DNA of 64,000 nt from Lautropia mirabilis (GCF_900637555.1 NZ_LR134378.1:940001-1004000); one strand, 5' to 3'. Counted from the stretch's first letter, positions 28,221 to 37,345 are shown. Notes: generated from the sequence alone by a model not told the origin. Program-made: numbers and translations.

Positions 28221-30311
28221 ATGGAGACCGGCAGGGACGCTACCGCGCGGACGCCGCCGGTTCCGGTCGGCGGGGTCGGTGTGCGCTTTTCCGGCCAGGG
28301 CAACGACTATTTCCGTATCTGGATCGCCGACCTGCTGTGCATGATGCTGACCGGTGGCCTGTACTGGCCCTGGCTGCGTCGGCGTCGCTGGCTGTTCCTG
28401 GATGCCAATACCTGGGTCGGCGCGCATCGGCTGGCCGACCTGCAGCAGGCGCCGCTGCCCGGCGTCTGGCCCCCGCGCTGGCAGCCGCTGGCCGTGGGCG
28501 CCTTCATCATTGGCCTGTGGCTGTTCATCACCCGCTCCATGGGCATCTTCGGGTGGCCCATGCTGGTGGCGCTCTTCGGCATCAGCGGCCCGCTGTGGCT
28601 GTACACCGGCTGGCGGGCCCGTCTGGGCCTGGTGGGCTGGCGTGGCGCACCGCTGGACTTCCAGGGTGACCTGCTGACAGCCTGCCTGGTCTGGATCCGC
28701 ATGTGTCTGCCCCTGGTGCCGGCCGGCTTGCTGATCAGCGCGCTCTTTCTGGACAACTTCCGGCTGTGGCTGCTGGGCCGCAGCTGGACATCCCGCTACG
28801 GTCTCACCTCCGAGGTGCAGGAGCTGATTCCCTGGATGGTGGCCCTGTCCGTGGCGCTGGCCATGGCCAACTGGTATCACGCCGCGGTTCATTTCGGGCT
28901 GGGCCATGTGCACCATCCGGACGGCGTCGGCCGCAGCCGCCTGCATTTCTGGCCGCTGCTGCGGGCGGCTCTGGTGGCGATGGTGCTCATCCTGCCGGCG
29001 CCCTTCCTGGCCATCGGTCTGGTCTACGCCAACTGGCCGGTGCTGCTGTCGCTGCTCAGCATCGAGCCGCCGGGCACCCTGGAGAACCTCTCCAACCTGG
29101 CGCCCGATGCCGATTCGCTGTTCGGCAGCCTGCGACTGGATGTCTCGGTGCTGGACGGCAGTGTGCTCACCGATGGCGGGCTGTGCGTCGCCTGTCGCGC
29201 CACCATGGTGCTGCTGATGCTGGCGGGCTGCGGCCTCTTGCTGATGATGGGTTGGCGTTACTTCTCCACCCGGCTCTGGAACAAGACCTGGAGCACCTTC
29301 CGGGTGGGGGGCTATGCCTTCGAGGGCCACCTGGCAGCAGGCCGGCTGATGGCCACCGGCTTCTTCTGTGACGTACTCACGCTGCTGACCCTGGGGTTGT
29401 ATTACCCCTACGGCGTGGTGCGCATGGCCCGCCTGCGGCGCGAGTCCGTGCGGGTCCTGTCGCTGACCGAACCCATCGAGGGGGCCGTCAACCCGCCGCC
29501 GGCAACGCCCCTGGCCGTTCCCAGGCCCCGCACCCACTGGGTACTGGCACTGGGCCTCATGGCAGCCCCGCTGGTGTTCGCGGTCTGGGTGGCGCTCTAT
29601 GGCAGGCCGGTGCTCAGCGACATGTTGGTGCGTGCCATGCCGCCCGCCTTCGACACTGCCCTGGGCGACGCCACACTGACCCGCCTGCAGCGCGAGGGCG
29701 TGCAGCCGTCGCGGCTGTCCATCGAGACCCAGAAGCGCCTGCGTGAAGGGTTGCAGGCGGCCGTGCAGAAGAGCTGGGAGCCCCGGGAGCTGCCGCCCTA
29801 CCGCATCCAGTTCGTGCGGGGTGGCGACGTGCTGGGGCCCAACGCCGTGACGCTGCCCGGCAACCTCATCCTCATCACCGACGAGCTGCTGGGCCTGGCG
29901 GCCCGTCAGCCCGACCGCGCGGCTGTGCTGGTGGGCGTGCTGGGGCACGAGATGGCCCACGTCATCCACCAGGATCCGCAACGCATCCTGCTGCTGGCCT
30001 CGCTGCGCAAGTCGGTGAAGATGGTGCTGACTGGCCAGGGGCAGGACGACCTGCTGGCCTCGGGGGCCGACACCGTGCTCTACCAGGGCTACGGCGCCAA
30101 TATCCGGCAGGCGGCCGATGCGGGCAGCATTCGCATGCTGCGGGCCAACGGCCATTCGCCCCAGGTCATGGCCGATTTCCTGAAGGCCCTGGAAGCCGCA
30201 CGCTTCACCAACCCGGCCTGGATGGTGGCCGCCCAGCGCGTGCCCATCAGCTTGTCTGCCCAGCCGGTGGATGCCCGCAGGCTGGAAGCCTTCAAGGACA
30301 TAAGTGAGTAA
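28221..30311 (+). CDS. DUF898 (YjgN-like) membrane protein fused to an M48-type peptidase domain
   Basis: The 696-residue protein begins with DUF898: 'VRFSGQGNDYFRIWIADLL' and, repeated later, 'FEGHLAAGRLMATGFFCDVL', with about 8-9 hydrophobic helices up to residue 470. The C-terminal soluble part (about 490-696) is M48-like, with HEMAH at 576-580. In M48 the third zinc ligand is a Glu four residues before a conserved Asp in 'ExxAD'. The matching stretch here reads 'IRQAADAG', with Arg at that place. DUF898-M48 fusions occur in proteobacteria, so the fusion itself is known. It is 7 bp downstream of the aldolase-like gene, probably co-transcribed. Function unknown. Confidence 0.75.
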   Translation: METGRDATARTPPVPVGGVGVRFSGQGNDYFRIWIADLLCMMLTGGLYWPWLRRRRWLFLDANTWVGAHRLADLQQAPLPGVWPPRWQPLAVGAFIIGLWLFITRSMGIFGWPMLVALFGISGPLWLYTGWRARLGLVGWRGAPLDFQGDLLTACLVWIRMCLPLVPAGLLISALFLDNFRLWLLGRSWTSRYGLTSEVQELIPWMVALSVALAMANWYHAAVHFGLGHVHHPDGVGRSRLHFWPLLRAALVAMVLILPAPFLAIGLVYANWPVLLSLLSIEPPGTLENLSNLAPDADSLFGSLRLDVSVLDGSVLTDGGLCVACRATMVLLMLAGCGLLLMMGWRYFSTRLWNKTWSTFRVGGYAFEGHLAAGRLMATGFFCDVLTLLTLGLYYPYGVVRMARLRRESVRVLSLTEPIEGAVNPPPATPLAVPRPRTHWVLALGLMAAPLVFAVWVALYGRPVLSDMLVRAMPPAFDTALGDATLTRLQREGVQPSRLSIETQKRLREGLQAAVQKSWEPRELPPYRIQFVRGGDVLGPNAVTLPGNLILITDELLGLAARQPDRAAVLVGVLGHEMAHVIHQDPQRILLLASLRKSVKMVLTGQGQDDLLASGADTVLYQGYGANIRQAADAGSIRMLRANGHSPQVMADFLKALEAARFTNPAWMVAAQRVPISLSAQPVDARRLEAFKDISE

Positions 30312-30442
30312 TCACTCGCTATTGGGTCCTGCTGTTTGATTGCGCCGCCGGTTGGCCTTCATGGGCCGCCGGTCTCTTGCCGTGTTCATCTTCGGCAAGC
30401 GCGAGGGCATAGTCGATCCGTTCTCATCGACCGGTCTCTACC

Positions 30443-31156
30443 ATGCCCAACGAACAACCGTTCCCGAGCGACGCCGCCTCCCGCCAGGCCAGCCATGCTG
30501 GATGCACGGCTCATGCCGCCCCCGGCCTGAGGATGGCAACCGCGGGCGTGGATACCACTGAAGCCAACCGCCGCCCCATCAAGGCGCGCGGCAACCCGTT
30601 CATCCAGCGGCTGGCGCGTCGAATGGCCGAGGCCGGCATCACGCCCAACAGCATCTCGGTGGCCAGCGTCGTGTTTGCGGCCCTGGGGGCTGTCTGCCTG
30701 CTGGTCAGCCCCGTCGGTTGGGGGGGCATTGCCTGTGCCGTGGGCATCCAGCTGCGCCTGTTGTGCAATCTCATCGATGGCATGGTCGCTGTCGAAGGCG
30801 GTCGCAAGACGCCCACCGGCGCGCTCTACAACGAAGTGCCCGACCGTGTGGCCGATTCGGTGCTGCTCGTGTCCCTGGGGTATGCCGTGGGCGTGCCGTG
30901 GCTGGGCTGGCTGGCCGCACTGGCGGCCGCCTGCACCGCCTACGTGCGGGTGCTGGGCGGCTCGCTGGTGCTGGTGCAGAGCTTCCGCGGCCCCATGGCC
31001 AAGCAGCACCGCATGGCGCTCATGACCGGCGCCTGCCTCCTGTCACCGCTCTTCGGGACCACCGGCCTGCTGCACCTGGCGCTCATCCTGATGGCCCTCG
31101 GTGCGCTGATCACCTGTGGCACGCGCCTGAAGGGGATTGCCGCGCAGCTGCGCTGA
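30443..31156 (+). CDS. CDP-alcohol phosphatidyltransferase family protein
   Basis: This inner-membrane enzyme family moves a phosphatidyl or phospho-alcohol group from a CDP-alcohol. The 237-residue protein has a soluble N-terminus of about 60 residues and then about 5-6 hydrophobic helices. The motif D-G-x2-A-x(8+)-G-x3-D-x3-D appears as 'DGMVAVEGGRKTPTGALYNE' continuing 'VPDRVAD' (about 112-138), the version seen in YnjF/YnbA-like proteins rather than PgsA or PssA. The three metal-binding Asp residues are present. Other in-frame ATGs lie downstream (for example at 30533, just before 'ATAGVDTTEANRRP'), so the first 30 residues are unsure. Lipid product unknown. Confidence 0.8.
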   Translation: MPNEQPFPSDAASRQASHAGCTAHAAPGLRMATAGVDTTEANRRPIKARGNPFIQRLARRMAEAGITPNSISVASVVFAALGAVCLLVSPVGWGGIACAVGIQLRLLCNLIDGMVAVEGGRKTPTGALYNEVPDRVADSVLLVSLGYAVGVPWLGWLAALAAACTAYVRVLGGSLVLVQSFRGPMAKQHRMALMTGACLLSPLFGTTGLLHLALILMALGALITCGTRLKGIAAQLR

Positions 31157-31409
31157 TTGGCGGGCATGCGATGTGGCCTGGGCTACGCTGAGCAAGTCCG
31201 TACGGCCGTTTTCCCGGACCGGGGCATGACGAGATGCTCTGTCGCCAATAGCTCCACTGGGTGGTGAACCGTGCATCGTCCTGCATTTGTCTCGTGGTGC
31301 GCCTGCCTGTGGGGCTCGTTCAGAGGGCTGAACGACTGAAGGGCCATTGCGCTTCTGGCACGATGGAATGAACGAGAATTGCGTGTCAGTCTCGTTTCTC
31401 TTTCATGCC

Positions 31410-32591
31410 ATGTCCAAATCCCTGTTCGCTTCCCGCTCGATCCTGGCCCTGCCGCTGCTGGTCTCCCTGCTGAGCCTCACCGGTGTAGCCGATGTGCGGG
31501 CGGCTGATTCTGCGTTTGTACGGCCGGCCGGTACGACGAAGACCGCCGCTGGCCAGACCTCTTACACGCACTACCCGCTCACGCTGGAGAACTGCGGCCA
31601 GAAGGTTACCTATCGCAAGGCTCCGGAGCGCGCCGTCGCGCTGGGTCAGAACAGTGCCGAGATCCTTTTGCTGCTGGGGCTGCAGGATCGCATGGCAGGC
31701 ACCGCCTTCTGGCCCAGCAAAGTACTGCCGCAGGTGGCCGACGCCAATGCCAAGGTGAAGCTTCTGACGGTGGAGATGCCCCGATTCGAGTCCATTCTGG
31801 CCGAGGAGCCCGACTTCGTGGCGGCTGCACTGCCTAGCCTGATGGGGGCCAACAGCAAGGTGGCCAAGCGCGAAGACTTCCAGAAGATGGATGTGCCCAC
31901 CTACCTGGCACCTGGTACCTGCCTGGCCAGCGGAACGGCCAAGGATGCCTACGGCAGCCGTGACCAGCTCTGGAATCCCGAGCTTCTCTACCGGGAGATT
32001 GATGAGCTGTCGCGCATCTTCGACGTGCCTGATCGCGGTCAGGCTCTGATCGCCGACCTGAAGGCGCGTGAAGCGAAAGTGCGCGCCCTGGCCGCAAAAG
32101 GGTTGGTGGCAGGCAAGACCAGGCCGTCCTTCCTCTTCTGGTTCTCCAGTCCGTCACCGTCCGCTGATGCCTATGTAGCCGGCAAGAATGGTGCGTCGGG
32201 CTACATTGCCGATCTTCTGGGGGGTACGAATGCCGTCACCAACGAGACCGAGTGGCCGACGATGAGCTGGGAAAGCATCATCGCCACTCATCCGGACGTG
32301 ATCGTGGTGGCCAGCCTGGATCGCAACCGCTGGGAGCTGGACAAGCCTCAGGCCAAGATCGCGTTCCTCACGTCCGATACTGCTACGCGTGAAATGCCGG
32401 CAGTGAAGAGCGGGCGACTGATCGTGATGGATGGTTCGGCCATGAATCCGTCGGTGCGCACCATCTACGGGGCCGAGCAGGTGGCCAGGGCGCTGCAGGA
32501 TCAGGCGGCTTCACAGGCAAGCGGTGCATCGTCGAAGGTACCCGGTTCGAAGAAATCCGGCGCTTCTTCGGGCAAGTCTGAAGCCCGTTGA
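31410..32591 (+). CDS. ABC transporter periplasmic binding protein, iron-siderophore/cobalamin type
   Basis: This is the substrate-capturing component of an importer. The 393-residue protein has a signal peptide (hydrophobic 'ILALPLLVSLLSLTG', cleavage after VRA) and a class III binding fold: 'APERAVALGQNSAEILLLLG', 'FESILAEEPDFVAAALPS' and 'MSWESIIATHPDVIVVASLD'. The C-terminal 25 residues are a Ser/Gly/Lys-rich tail not usual in the family. A TTG at 31347 is also in frame but would bury the signal peptide. The next gene starts in the stop codon (TGATG). Metal-chelate uptake is inferred; heme, siderophore and cobalamin cannot be told apart here. Confidence 0.85.
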   Translation: MSKSLFASRSILALPLLVSLLSLTGVADVRAADSAFVRPAGTTKTAAGQTSYTHYPLTLENCGQKVTYRKAPERAVALGQNSAEILLLLGLQDRMAGTAFWPSKVLPQVADANAKVKLLTVEMPRFESILAEEPDFVAAALPSLMGANSKVAKREDFQKMDVPTYLAPGTCLASGTAKDAYGSRDQLWNPELLYREIDELSRIFDVPDRGQALIADLKAREAKVRALAAKGLVAGKTRPSFLFWFSSPSPSADAYVAGKNGASGYIADLLGGTNAVTNETEWPTMSWESIIATHPDVIVVASLDRNRWELDKPQAKIAFLTSDTATREMPAVKSGRLIVMDGSAMNPSVRTIYGAEQVARALQDQAASQASGASSKVPGSKKSGASSGKSEAR

Positions 32592-33610
32592 TGCGCACGC
32601 TGGCCCTATGGAGCACGCTGCTGGTTGCGGCGCTGCTCGTCATCGCCCTGGTCGTTGGTGTGAGCGTCGGCATCGGAGATCTGCCCATTCCACTGTCGAC
32701 GACCGGACATGCCATCACCAACCGGCTGGGCTGGACGCAGGTCGACATCAGTCGCATCCATGAGACGGTGATCTGGGACTATCGACTTTCCCGCGCACTG
32801 GCCGCCACCTTCTGTGGCGCCGGGCTGGCGCTTTCCGGAGCGGTGATGCAGGCGTTGCTGCGCAATCCGCTTGCTGAACCCTACGTGCTGGGCATATCCG
32901 CAGGCGCATCCACCGGCGCGGTGCTCATTGTCATCCTGGGTATGGGTGTGGGTGTCGTTGGCCTGTCGATGGGCGCCTTCGCCGGCGCATTCGCCGCATT
33001 CTTCTTTGTGGCGCTCCTGTCCAACGCCATGCGCAGCGGTCCGGATCGCACCATCCTGGCCGGTGTGGCTGCCTCGCAGCTTTTCAACGCCGTGACTGCC
33101 TACATCGTTACCACGGCTGCCAACGCCCAGCAGGCACGCGACGTGATGTTCTGGTTGCTGGGAAGCTTCGGCGGCGTACGCTGGCCGGAGTTTGCTTTGC
33201 TGGCGCTGGTCATCTCGGTGGGCCTGGTGGGGTGCCTGATGTATGCGCGTGTGCTGGATGCCTTCGCCTTCGGTGATGAAGCGGCATCGGCACTGGGCGT
33301 CAATGTCACCGCTGCACGGCTGGTGCTGTTCGCGCTCACTGCACTGATGACGGCCACCATCGTCAGCATGGTGGGGTCCATCGGCTTCGTGGGCCTGGTG
33401 GTGCCACACGCCGCACGCTACGTGGTGGGGCCATTGCATGCGCGATTGCTGCCAGCCTGCGCGCTGGCCGGCGCCGTCTTCATGGTGCTGGCCGACATCG
33501 GCTCGCGCGTTCTGGTGGATCAACAGGTGCTGCCGGTGGGGGTCGTCACGGCGCTCGTGGGCGTGCCGTTCTTCTCGGTCGTGCTTTACCGAATGCAGCG
33601 TGCTGCATGA
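32591..33610 (+). CDS. FecCD-type ABC transporter permease
   Basis: This is the membrane channel of a siderophore/heme/B12 importer, probably working as a homodimer. It has 339 residues with about 10 transmembrane helices. The family blocks 'WDYRLSRALAATFCGAGLAL', 'QALLRNPLAEPYVLGISAGA' and 'GSIGFVGLVVPHAARYVVG' are all present. The start ATG shares one base with the upstream stop. The following ATPase gene starts 4 bp before its stop. Confidence 0.93.
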   Translation: MRTLALWSTLLVAALLVIALVVGVSVGIGDLPIPLSTTGHAITNRLGWTQVDISRIHETVIWDYRLSRALAATFCGAGLALSGAVMQALLRNPLAEPYVLGISAGASTGAVLIVILGMGVGVVGLSMGAFAGAFAAFFFVALLSNAMRSGPDRTILAGVAASQLFNAVTAYIVTTAANAQQARDVMFWLLGSFGGVRWPEFALLALVISVGLVGCLMYARVLDAFAFGDEAASALGVNVTAARLVLFALTALMTATIVSMVGSIGFVGLVVPHAARYVVGPLHARLLPACALAGAVFMVLADIGSRVLVDQQVLPVGVVTALVGVPFFSVVLYRMQRAA

Positions 33611-34488
33611 ATCCTCATGAATCCATGAACCCGCCGATGACTGAAGCCTTTGAAGAAAGCACAGACACCGCAAGAGGACAGACTCACGCGGTCAGCATCA
33701 CGGCCGAGAACCTGGTCTGGAAGATCGGCCGCAAGACGGTGGTCGATGGTGTGTCCTTCCATGTTCCGCAGGGGCAGACGCTGGGTCTGCTGGGGCCGAA
33801 CGGTTCCGGCAAGACGTCCTTGCTGCGCCTCCTGGCAGGGCTGAGGAAACCTCTTGCCGGCCGTGTTCTGCTGGATGGACAGGATATTCATCGCATGCCG
33901 CGCCGACGGCTGGCGCAGCGCGTGGCTTTCGTGGAGCAACATGCCAGCACCACGGCCAATCTGCGTGTCATCGACGTGGTGAAACTGGGGCGATTTCCGC
34001 ACCGCAGCTTTCTGTCGGGCTGGACACAGGCGGATGAAAACGCTGTCGAACGTGCCATGGCACATACTGGCATCGACCACAAACGTCTGGACGGCTGGCA
34101 GAGCATGTCTGGTGGCGAACGTCAGCGTGCCCACATCGCACGCGCCCTGGCGCAGGAACCGAAGGAACTCTTCCTGGACGAGCCTACCAACCATCTGGAC
34201 ATCCAGCATCAGGTGAGCCTGATGCGTCTGGTGGCGGCATTGCCCATCACCAGCATCATTGCGCTGCATGATCTGAACCATGCCGCCATGTTCTGCGATG
34301 CGCTGATCGTGATGCAGCAGGGCAAGATCGTCGCGCATGGCACCCCGACCGACGTGCTGACCGAAGCGCTTCTACGCGACGTGTTCCGTGTCGAAGCCCG
34401 CGTGATGGCTTCACCCTTTCACGCAGGGCCGCATATCCACATCCTGCGGGAGGCGGTGCGCGGCATCCCTTCGTCGGAGAATGGCTGA
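33607..34488 (+). CDS. ABC transporter ATP-binding protein, FepC/BtuD type
   Basis: This ATPase drives the importer encoded by the two preceding genes. It has 293 residues: about 40 residues of extra N-terminus, then 'LLGPNGSGKTSLLRLLAG' (Walker A), a Q-loop near 'VAFVEQHAST', the signature 'MSGGERQRAHIARALAQ', Walker B 'LFLDEPTNHLDIQHQ' and the switch His in 'ALHDLNHAA'. In-frame ATGs at 33625 and 33637 could be the real start. Its stop is 7 bp from the stop of the convergent lipoprotein gene at 34496. Confidence 0.93.
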   Translation: MNPHESMNPPMTEAFEESTDTARGQTHAVSITAENLVWKIGRKTVVDGVSFHVPQGQTLGLLGPNGSGKTSLLRLLAGLRKPLAGRVLLDGQDIHRMPRRRLAQRVAFVEQHASTTANLRVIDVVKLGRFPHRSFLSGWTQADENAVERAMAHTGIDHKRLDGWQSMSGGERQRAHIARALAQEPKELFLDEPTNHLDIQHQVSLMRLVAALPITSIIALHDLNHAAMFCDALIVMQQGKIVAHGTPTDVLTEALLRDVFRVEARVMASPFHAGPHIHILREAVRGIPSSENG

Positions 34489-34495
34489 GGCAGCC

Positions 34496-35554
34496 TTACT
34501 TCGCGTCGGTACCCGCGTAGGCCTTTGCGGAGTAGTGGATCAGCCCGGATTCGCCGGCATAGGGGGCACGGTCTTCCACCACGTACTGGTCCACGAAGTT
34601 CAGCTTGTCACCGCGTTTCCAGTTCTGGGGCACTGACCACGCCGTGCAATGCAGGCGGCGAACGTGGGTGGTATTGCCGTTCCAGCACAGCTTGGCAACG
34701 CCCTCGTTGCCCTTCAGCAGCATCAGCTGGTCGTTGTGGCCGGCCGCATCGGCCCACTGAACCAGCGTGCCATAGGGCACTTCCGATGTCAGCTTGGCCG
34801 AGAAGGGCTTGTCCGTGGAGAGGGCCGATTCCACGGGAGCAGGCACGTTGTCGACGCGTCCACCGCCCGGCTTCGCCGGATCGAACCTGGCCGAAACCTG
34901 GGTCTGTGCGCCCACGCTGAAGCCGTCAGCCGTCACTTCCAGCGGGACCTTGGCCGTCCAGTAGTTGAAGCGGCGCTGCGTCATGCTGGTGTTGTTGTAG
35001 TAATACGGCGTGCTGTATTCGTTGATGGTGTGCTTGCCGGCGGCAGCAGGCTGGTAGGCCGTATGGGTGCTGGAGCATGATGCATCGAACATCCAGCTGC
35101 TCGGCTGCGTCGGCGCATCCGGCCGTCTGACATAGTTGCTGGGTTCCAGAATGACATCCGTCTTGATCTCCGGATACTGGTCCGAGACTGCCTTGTCGGC
35201 ACGGGGGCCATCCAGTCCGGAGGCCAGAACGGCCATGGCGCAGGCCTTCTGATCCAGCATGGTCAGCAGCACGTCGCCGCGCACGCTGTCGTTGGAAATG
35301 GGCGCCGAGGCCGGTGTGCCTTCCCGAGGCTGGCTGGCCTGGGTGGCAGCGGCTGCAGCGGGATCGCGGGTGACGGCGCTCTCACTGGCCGCAGGCTGCA
35401 CATCCTTCGTGGCCAGTGCGCTAGCGTTTTCCGTGCCCGGCAGGGACTTGGTCGCGGTGTTGCTGTCCGCCGAATCGGAGCTGCCACCGCAGGCAGCCAG
35501 GGCGGTCAACAGTGCGGCGGCCGTCAGGGACAGACGAAGATCAGGTCGGTTCAT
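34496..35554 (-). CDS. Lipoprotein paralog 1 of a four-gene family, unknown function
   Basis: The 352-residue product has a lipoprotein signal peptide with lipobox LAAC (Cys22), then a disordered Ser/Ala/Thr-rich linker to about residue 85. The family domain opens with 'SVRGDVLLTMLDQKAC'. Near the end is the family C-terminal block: 'QLMLLKGNEGVAKLCWN', 'VRRLHCTAWSVPQNWKRG', 'VDQYVVEDRAPYAGESGL'. Four cysteines outside the lipobox are shared by all four paralogs (in DQxxC, a middle Cys, KLCW and LHC), suggesting two disulfides. It is the most diverged of the four (V-R-R-L-H, VEDRAPY). I do not recognise the family. It is convergent with the ABC importer. Confidence 0.8.
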   Translation of the reverse strand: MNRPDLRLSLTAAALLTALAACGGSSDSADSNTATKSLPGTENASALATKDVQPAASESAVTRDPAAAAATQASQPREGTPASAPISNDSVRGDVLLTMLDQKACAMAVLASGLDGPRADKAVSDQYPEIKTDVILEPSNYVRRPDAPTQPSSWMFDASCSSTHTAYQPAAAGKHTINEYSTPYYYNNTSMTQRRFNYWTAKVPLEVTADGFSVGAQTQVSARFDPAKPGGGRVDNVPAPVESALSTDKPFSAKLTSEVPYGTLVQWADAAGHNDQLMLLKGNEGVAKLCWNGNTTHVRRLHCTAWSVPQNWKRGDKLNFVDQYVVEDRAPYAGESGLIHYSAKAYAGTDAK

Positions 35555-35772
35555 GGGAGTCTCCCGGCAAATAGCCTAGATGCGTTGGTGGAACCTGATG
35601 CCGTGGCGGCGTGGCGCATGCCGGGCAGATGAATACCGTCTGGTGTCCCAGTCGGGTCGCCGGGCAGGCTCAACAGTCAAACGTCCTGAAAAGGGCTTCA
35701 GGCGCGCCGACGGCTCTTGCATGGTGGAAGGAGATGCAGCCCGAAATATGACACTCGGCCGAAGGCTGAAAA

Positions 35773-35839
35773 TTCCGGAAACGATTCGTTAAAACAACCC
35801 GCATCCCATGATTCATGGGGTTGCGAATCGTGTCCGGAA
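35773..35839. repeat. 67-bp nested inverted repeat between lipoprotein genes 1 and 2
   Basis: The outer arms are 35773-35788 and 35824-35839 (16 bp, one mismatch: TTCCGGAA-ACGATTCG against CGAATCGT-GTCCGGAA). Nested inside are CAAC/GTTG (35795-35798 with 35820-35823) and CCCATGA-T-TCATGGG (35805-35819). It could fold as one long hairpin in RNA or DNA. It lies about 220 bp upstream of lipoprotein 1 and 60-120 bp past the terminator of lipoprotein 2. Confidence 0.7.
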
Positions 35840-35896
35840 GTGCATGGTGCCGTTCTGAACGGGGACCATGCAGAGGGGAATGCGGTGCATGAATGC

Positions 35897-35924
35897 AAAA
35901 ACGCCCCGGCATTCGGGGCGTTTT
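35897..35924 (-). terminator. Intrinsic terminator of lipoprotein 2
   Basis: AAAACGCCCC and GGGGCGTTTT form a perfect 10-bp stem with a 7-nt loop, flanked by A's on one side and T's on the other, 20 bp past the stop of the minus-strand gene. It reads as a terminator on the minus strand. Confidence 0.85.
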
Positions 35925-35944
35925 GGGGAGGATCGCATCAAGCC

Positions 35945-37081
35945 TCAGGGCTGCTGCTGCACCGCCGTGCGGAAATAGCGCACACCGCTCTCGTTCGGGT
36001 AGACGCTGCGGTCATCGACGATGTACTGGTCGACTTCCTTCAGCTCCTGGCCGCGCTTCCAGTTGGCGGGTACCTGCCACACCTGGCATTGCAGTCGCTT
36101 CACGATCTGCATGTCGATGTTCCAGCACAGCTTGGCCTGATTGCTCTGGCCGGGCAGCAGCATCAGCTGCACCGTGCTCTGGCCCGAGCGCCATTGCTTG
36201 AGCACATTGGTGAATGCCACCGTGTCGGACAGCTTGAAGGCGAAGGCGCCGTCGGCCTTGAGCGTGGCATCCTCATTCTCGGGCTTCAGGGTGGCCTGCA
36301 CGTTGTCCGGGTAGGGATTCCGGTCACGCTGTGCGCTGGCCGGCATGTTCGCCGAGAGTGAGGCGCCGCTGGCCGTGACGGTGAGCTGCGGCGTGAGTGC
36401 GATGTTGTTGAAGCCCTTGTTCAGGTTCACCGGGCGGGTCCGGCTGAAGGCGTAGGAGGCCACGTTCAGCACGTAGGTGCCCGGCTTGGCCGGCTGGTAC
36501 AGGAAGGCGTTGCAGGGCCGGCTCAGGAAGATGGCGCCATTGGGCGGCCACTTGAAATCCGGGTTCTCCTTGTAGGTGCTCGGATCCAGGCTGAACTGGA
36601 TCTTGGCATCCGACACCTCGTTCTTTGAACGGGGGTAGGCTGGGCCGTCCACGGCACTGGTCTCGGACGGATCCTGGTTGCAGGGCACCTGGTCCAGCAT
36701 CGTCATCAGCACGTCGCCACGAACGCCGGTCGAGGAGATGAGCGCAGCAGCCGTGCTGGCAGAACCATTGTTCGTGGTGCTGTTGGCGCCCCTTGCACTT
36801 GCCGACCCGGTCGAAGCGCTCGTGTTCGTGCCGGTCTCGGCGACCGTATCCGTCGTGCCTGCGCTGCCGGTCGTGGTACCCGTGTCTGTCTGGCTTGCTG
36901 CGCCGGTTGATGTCGTCGAATCTGCAGTCGTGCCCGTGGTGCTGGCAACGGGGGCTCGCGGGCTGGAGGAAACGGTCCGCAGGCTCGAATCACTGCCATC
37001 GCTGCCACTGCCGCAGGCAGCCAGCAGCAGGGAGAGTGCGGCGGCCGTCAGCGGGGCCCCAAGTCGATATGTCTGCATCAT
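35945..37081 (-). CDS. Lipoprotein paralog 2 of a four-gene family, unknown function
   Basis: The 378-residue product has a signal peptide with lipobox LAAC (Cys23) and a long Thr/Ser/Ala/Gly-rich linker to about residue 115. The family domain starts 'GVRGDVLMTMLDQVPC'. The C-terminal block is highly conserved: 'QLMLLPGQSNQAKLCWN', 'VKRLQCQVWQVPANWKRG', 'VDQYIVDDRSVYPNESGV'. The four shared cysteines are present. An AGGAGG lies 3 bases before the first ATG (37081) and 6 before the next (37078); either may be used. Upstream is an ATTTGTAAC motif also found before paralog 4. Confidence 0.82.
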   Translation of the reverse strand: MMQTYRLGAPLTAAALSLLLAACGSGSDGSDSSLRTVSSSPRAPVASTTGTTADSTTSTGAASQTDTGTTTGSAGTTDTVAETGTNTSASTGSASARGANSTTNNGSASTAAALISSTGVRGDVLMTMLDQVPCNQDPSETSAVDGPAYPRSKNEVSDAKIQFSLDPSTYKENPDFKWPPNGAIFLSRPCNAFLYQPAKPGTYVLNVASYAFSRTRPVNLNKGFNNIALTPQLTVTASGASLSANMPASAQRDRNPYPDNVQATLKPENEDATLKADGAFAFKLSDTVAFTNVLKQWRSGQSTVQLMLLPGQSNQAKLCWNIDMQIVKRLQCQVWQVPANWKRGQELKEVDQYIVDDRSVYPNESGVRYFRTAVQQQP

Positions 37082-37314
37082 GAACCTCCTGTCGTCGAAC
37101 ACGGCAACGGCGATCGGGACGTACTGCGTCCCGGCGACGCCGTCCTCAAGGACAGGATACGGGGAACACTGGCTGCAGATCGAGAGCGATGCGTCTGCTT
37201 GGGTAAAAGCGCATCAAATCGTCAGCGACTGGAAATGACTGTTACAAATTTAAGGGCTCTTGTGGCGTGTTCGCAGCAATGAATTCACGTAGGGGGCAGG
37301 CCATGAATGCAGGA

Positions 37315-37345
37315 ACCGCCTGCCGGCAAAGGCCGGGCAGGCGGT
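37315..37345 (-). terminator. Hairpin past lipoprotein 3
   Basis: ACCGCCTGCC (37315-37324) pairs with GGCAGGCGGT (37336-37345), extended by GGC/GCC with one bulge. It lies about 40 bp past the stop of paralog 3 on the minus strand. No strong T-tract follows. Confidence 0.5.

Noticed and set aside
28089-30155. 688-codon minus-strand frame opposite the DUF898-M48 gene
   Set aside because: His/Gln-rich, domainless composition fits a shadow; the plus strand has helices and HEMAH.
31157-31409. Cobalamin riboswitch before the iron-type importer
   Set aside because: I found no B12-box or the conserved core pattern; only a small dyad is present.
35773-35839. Integron attC site
   Set aside because: GTTRRRY/RYYYAAC core sites are not properly placed and no integrase is in the window.
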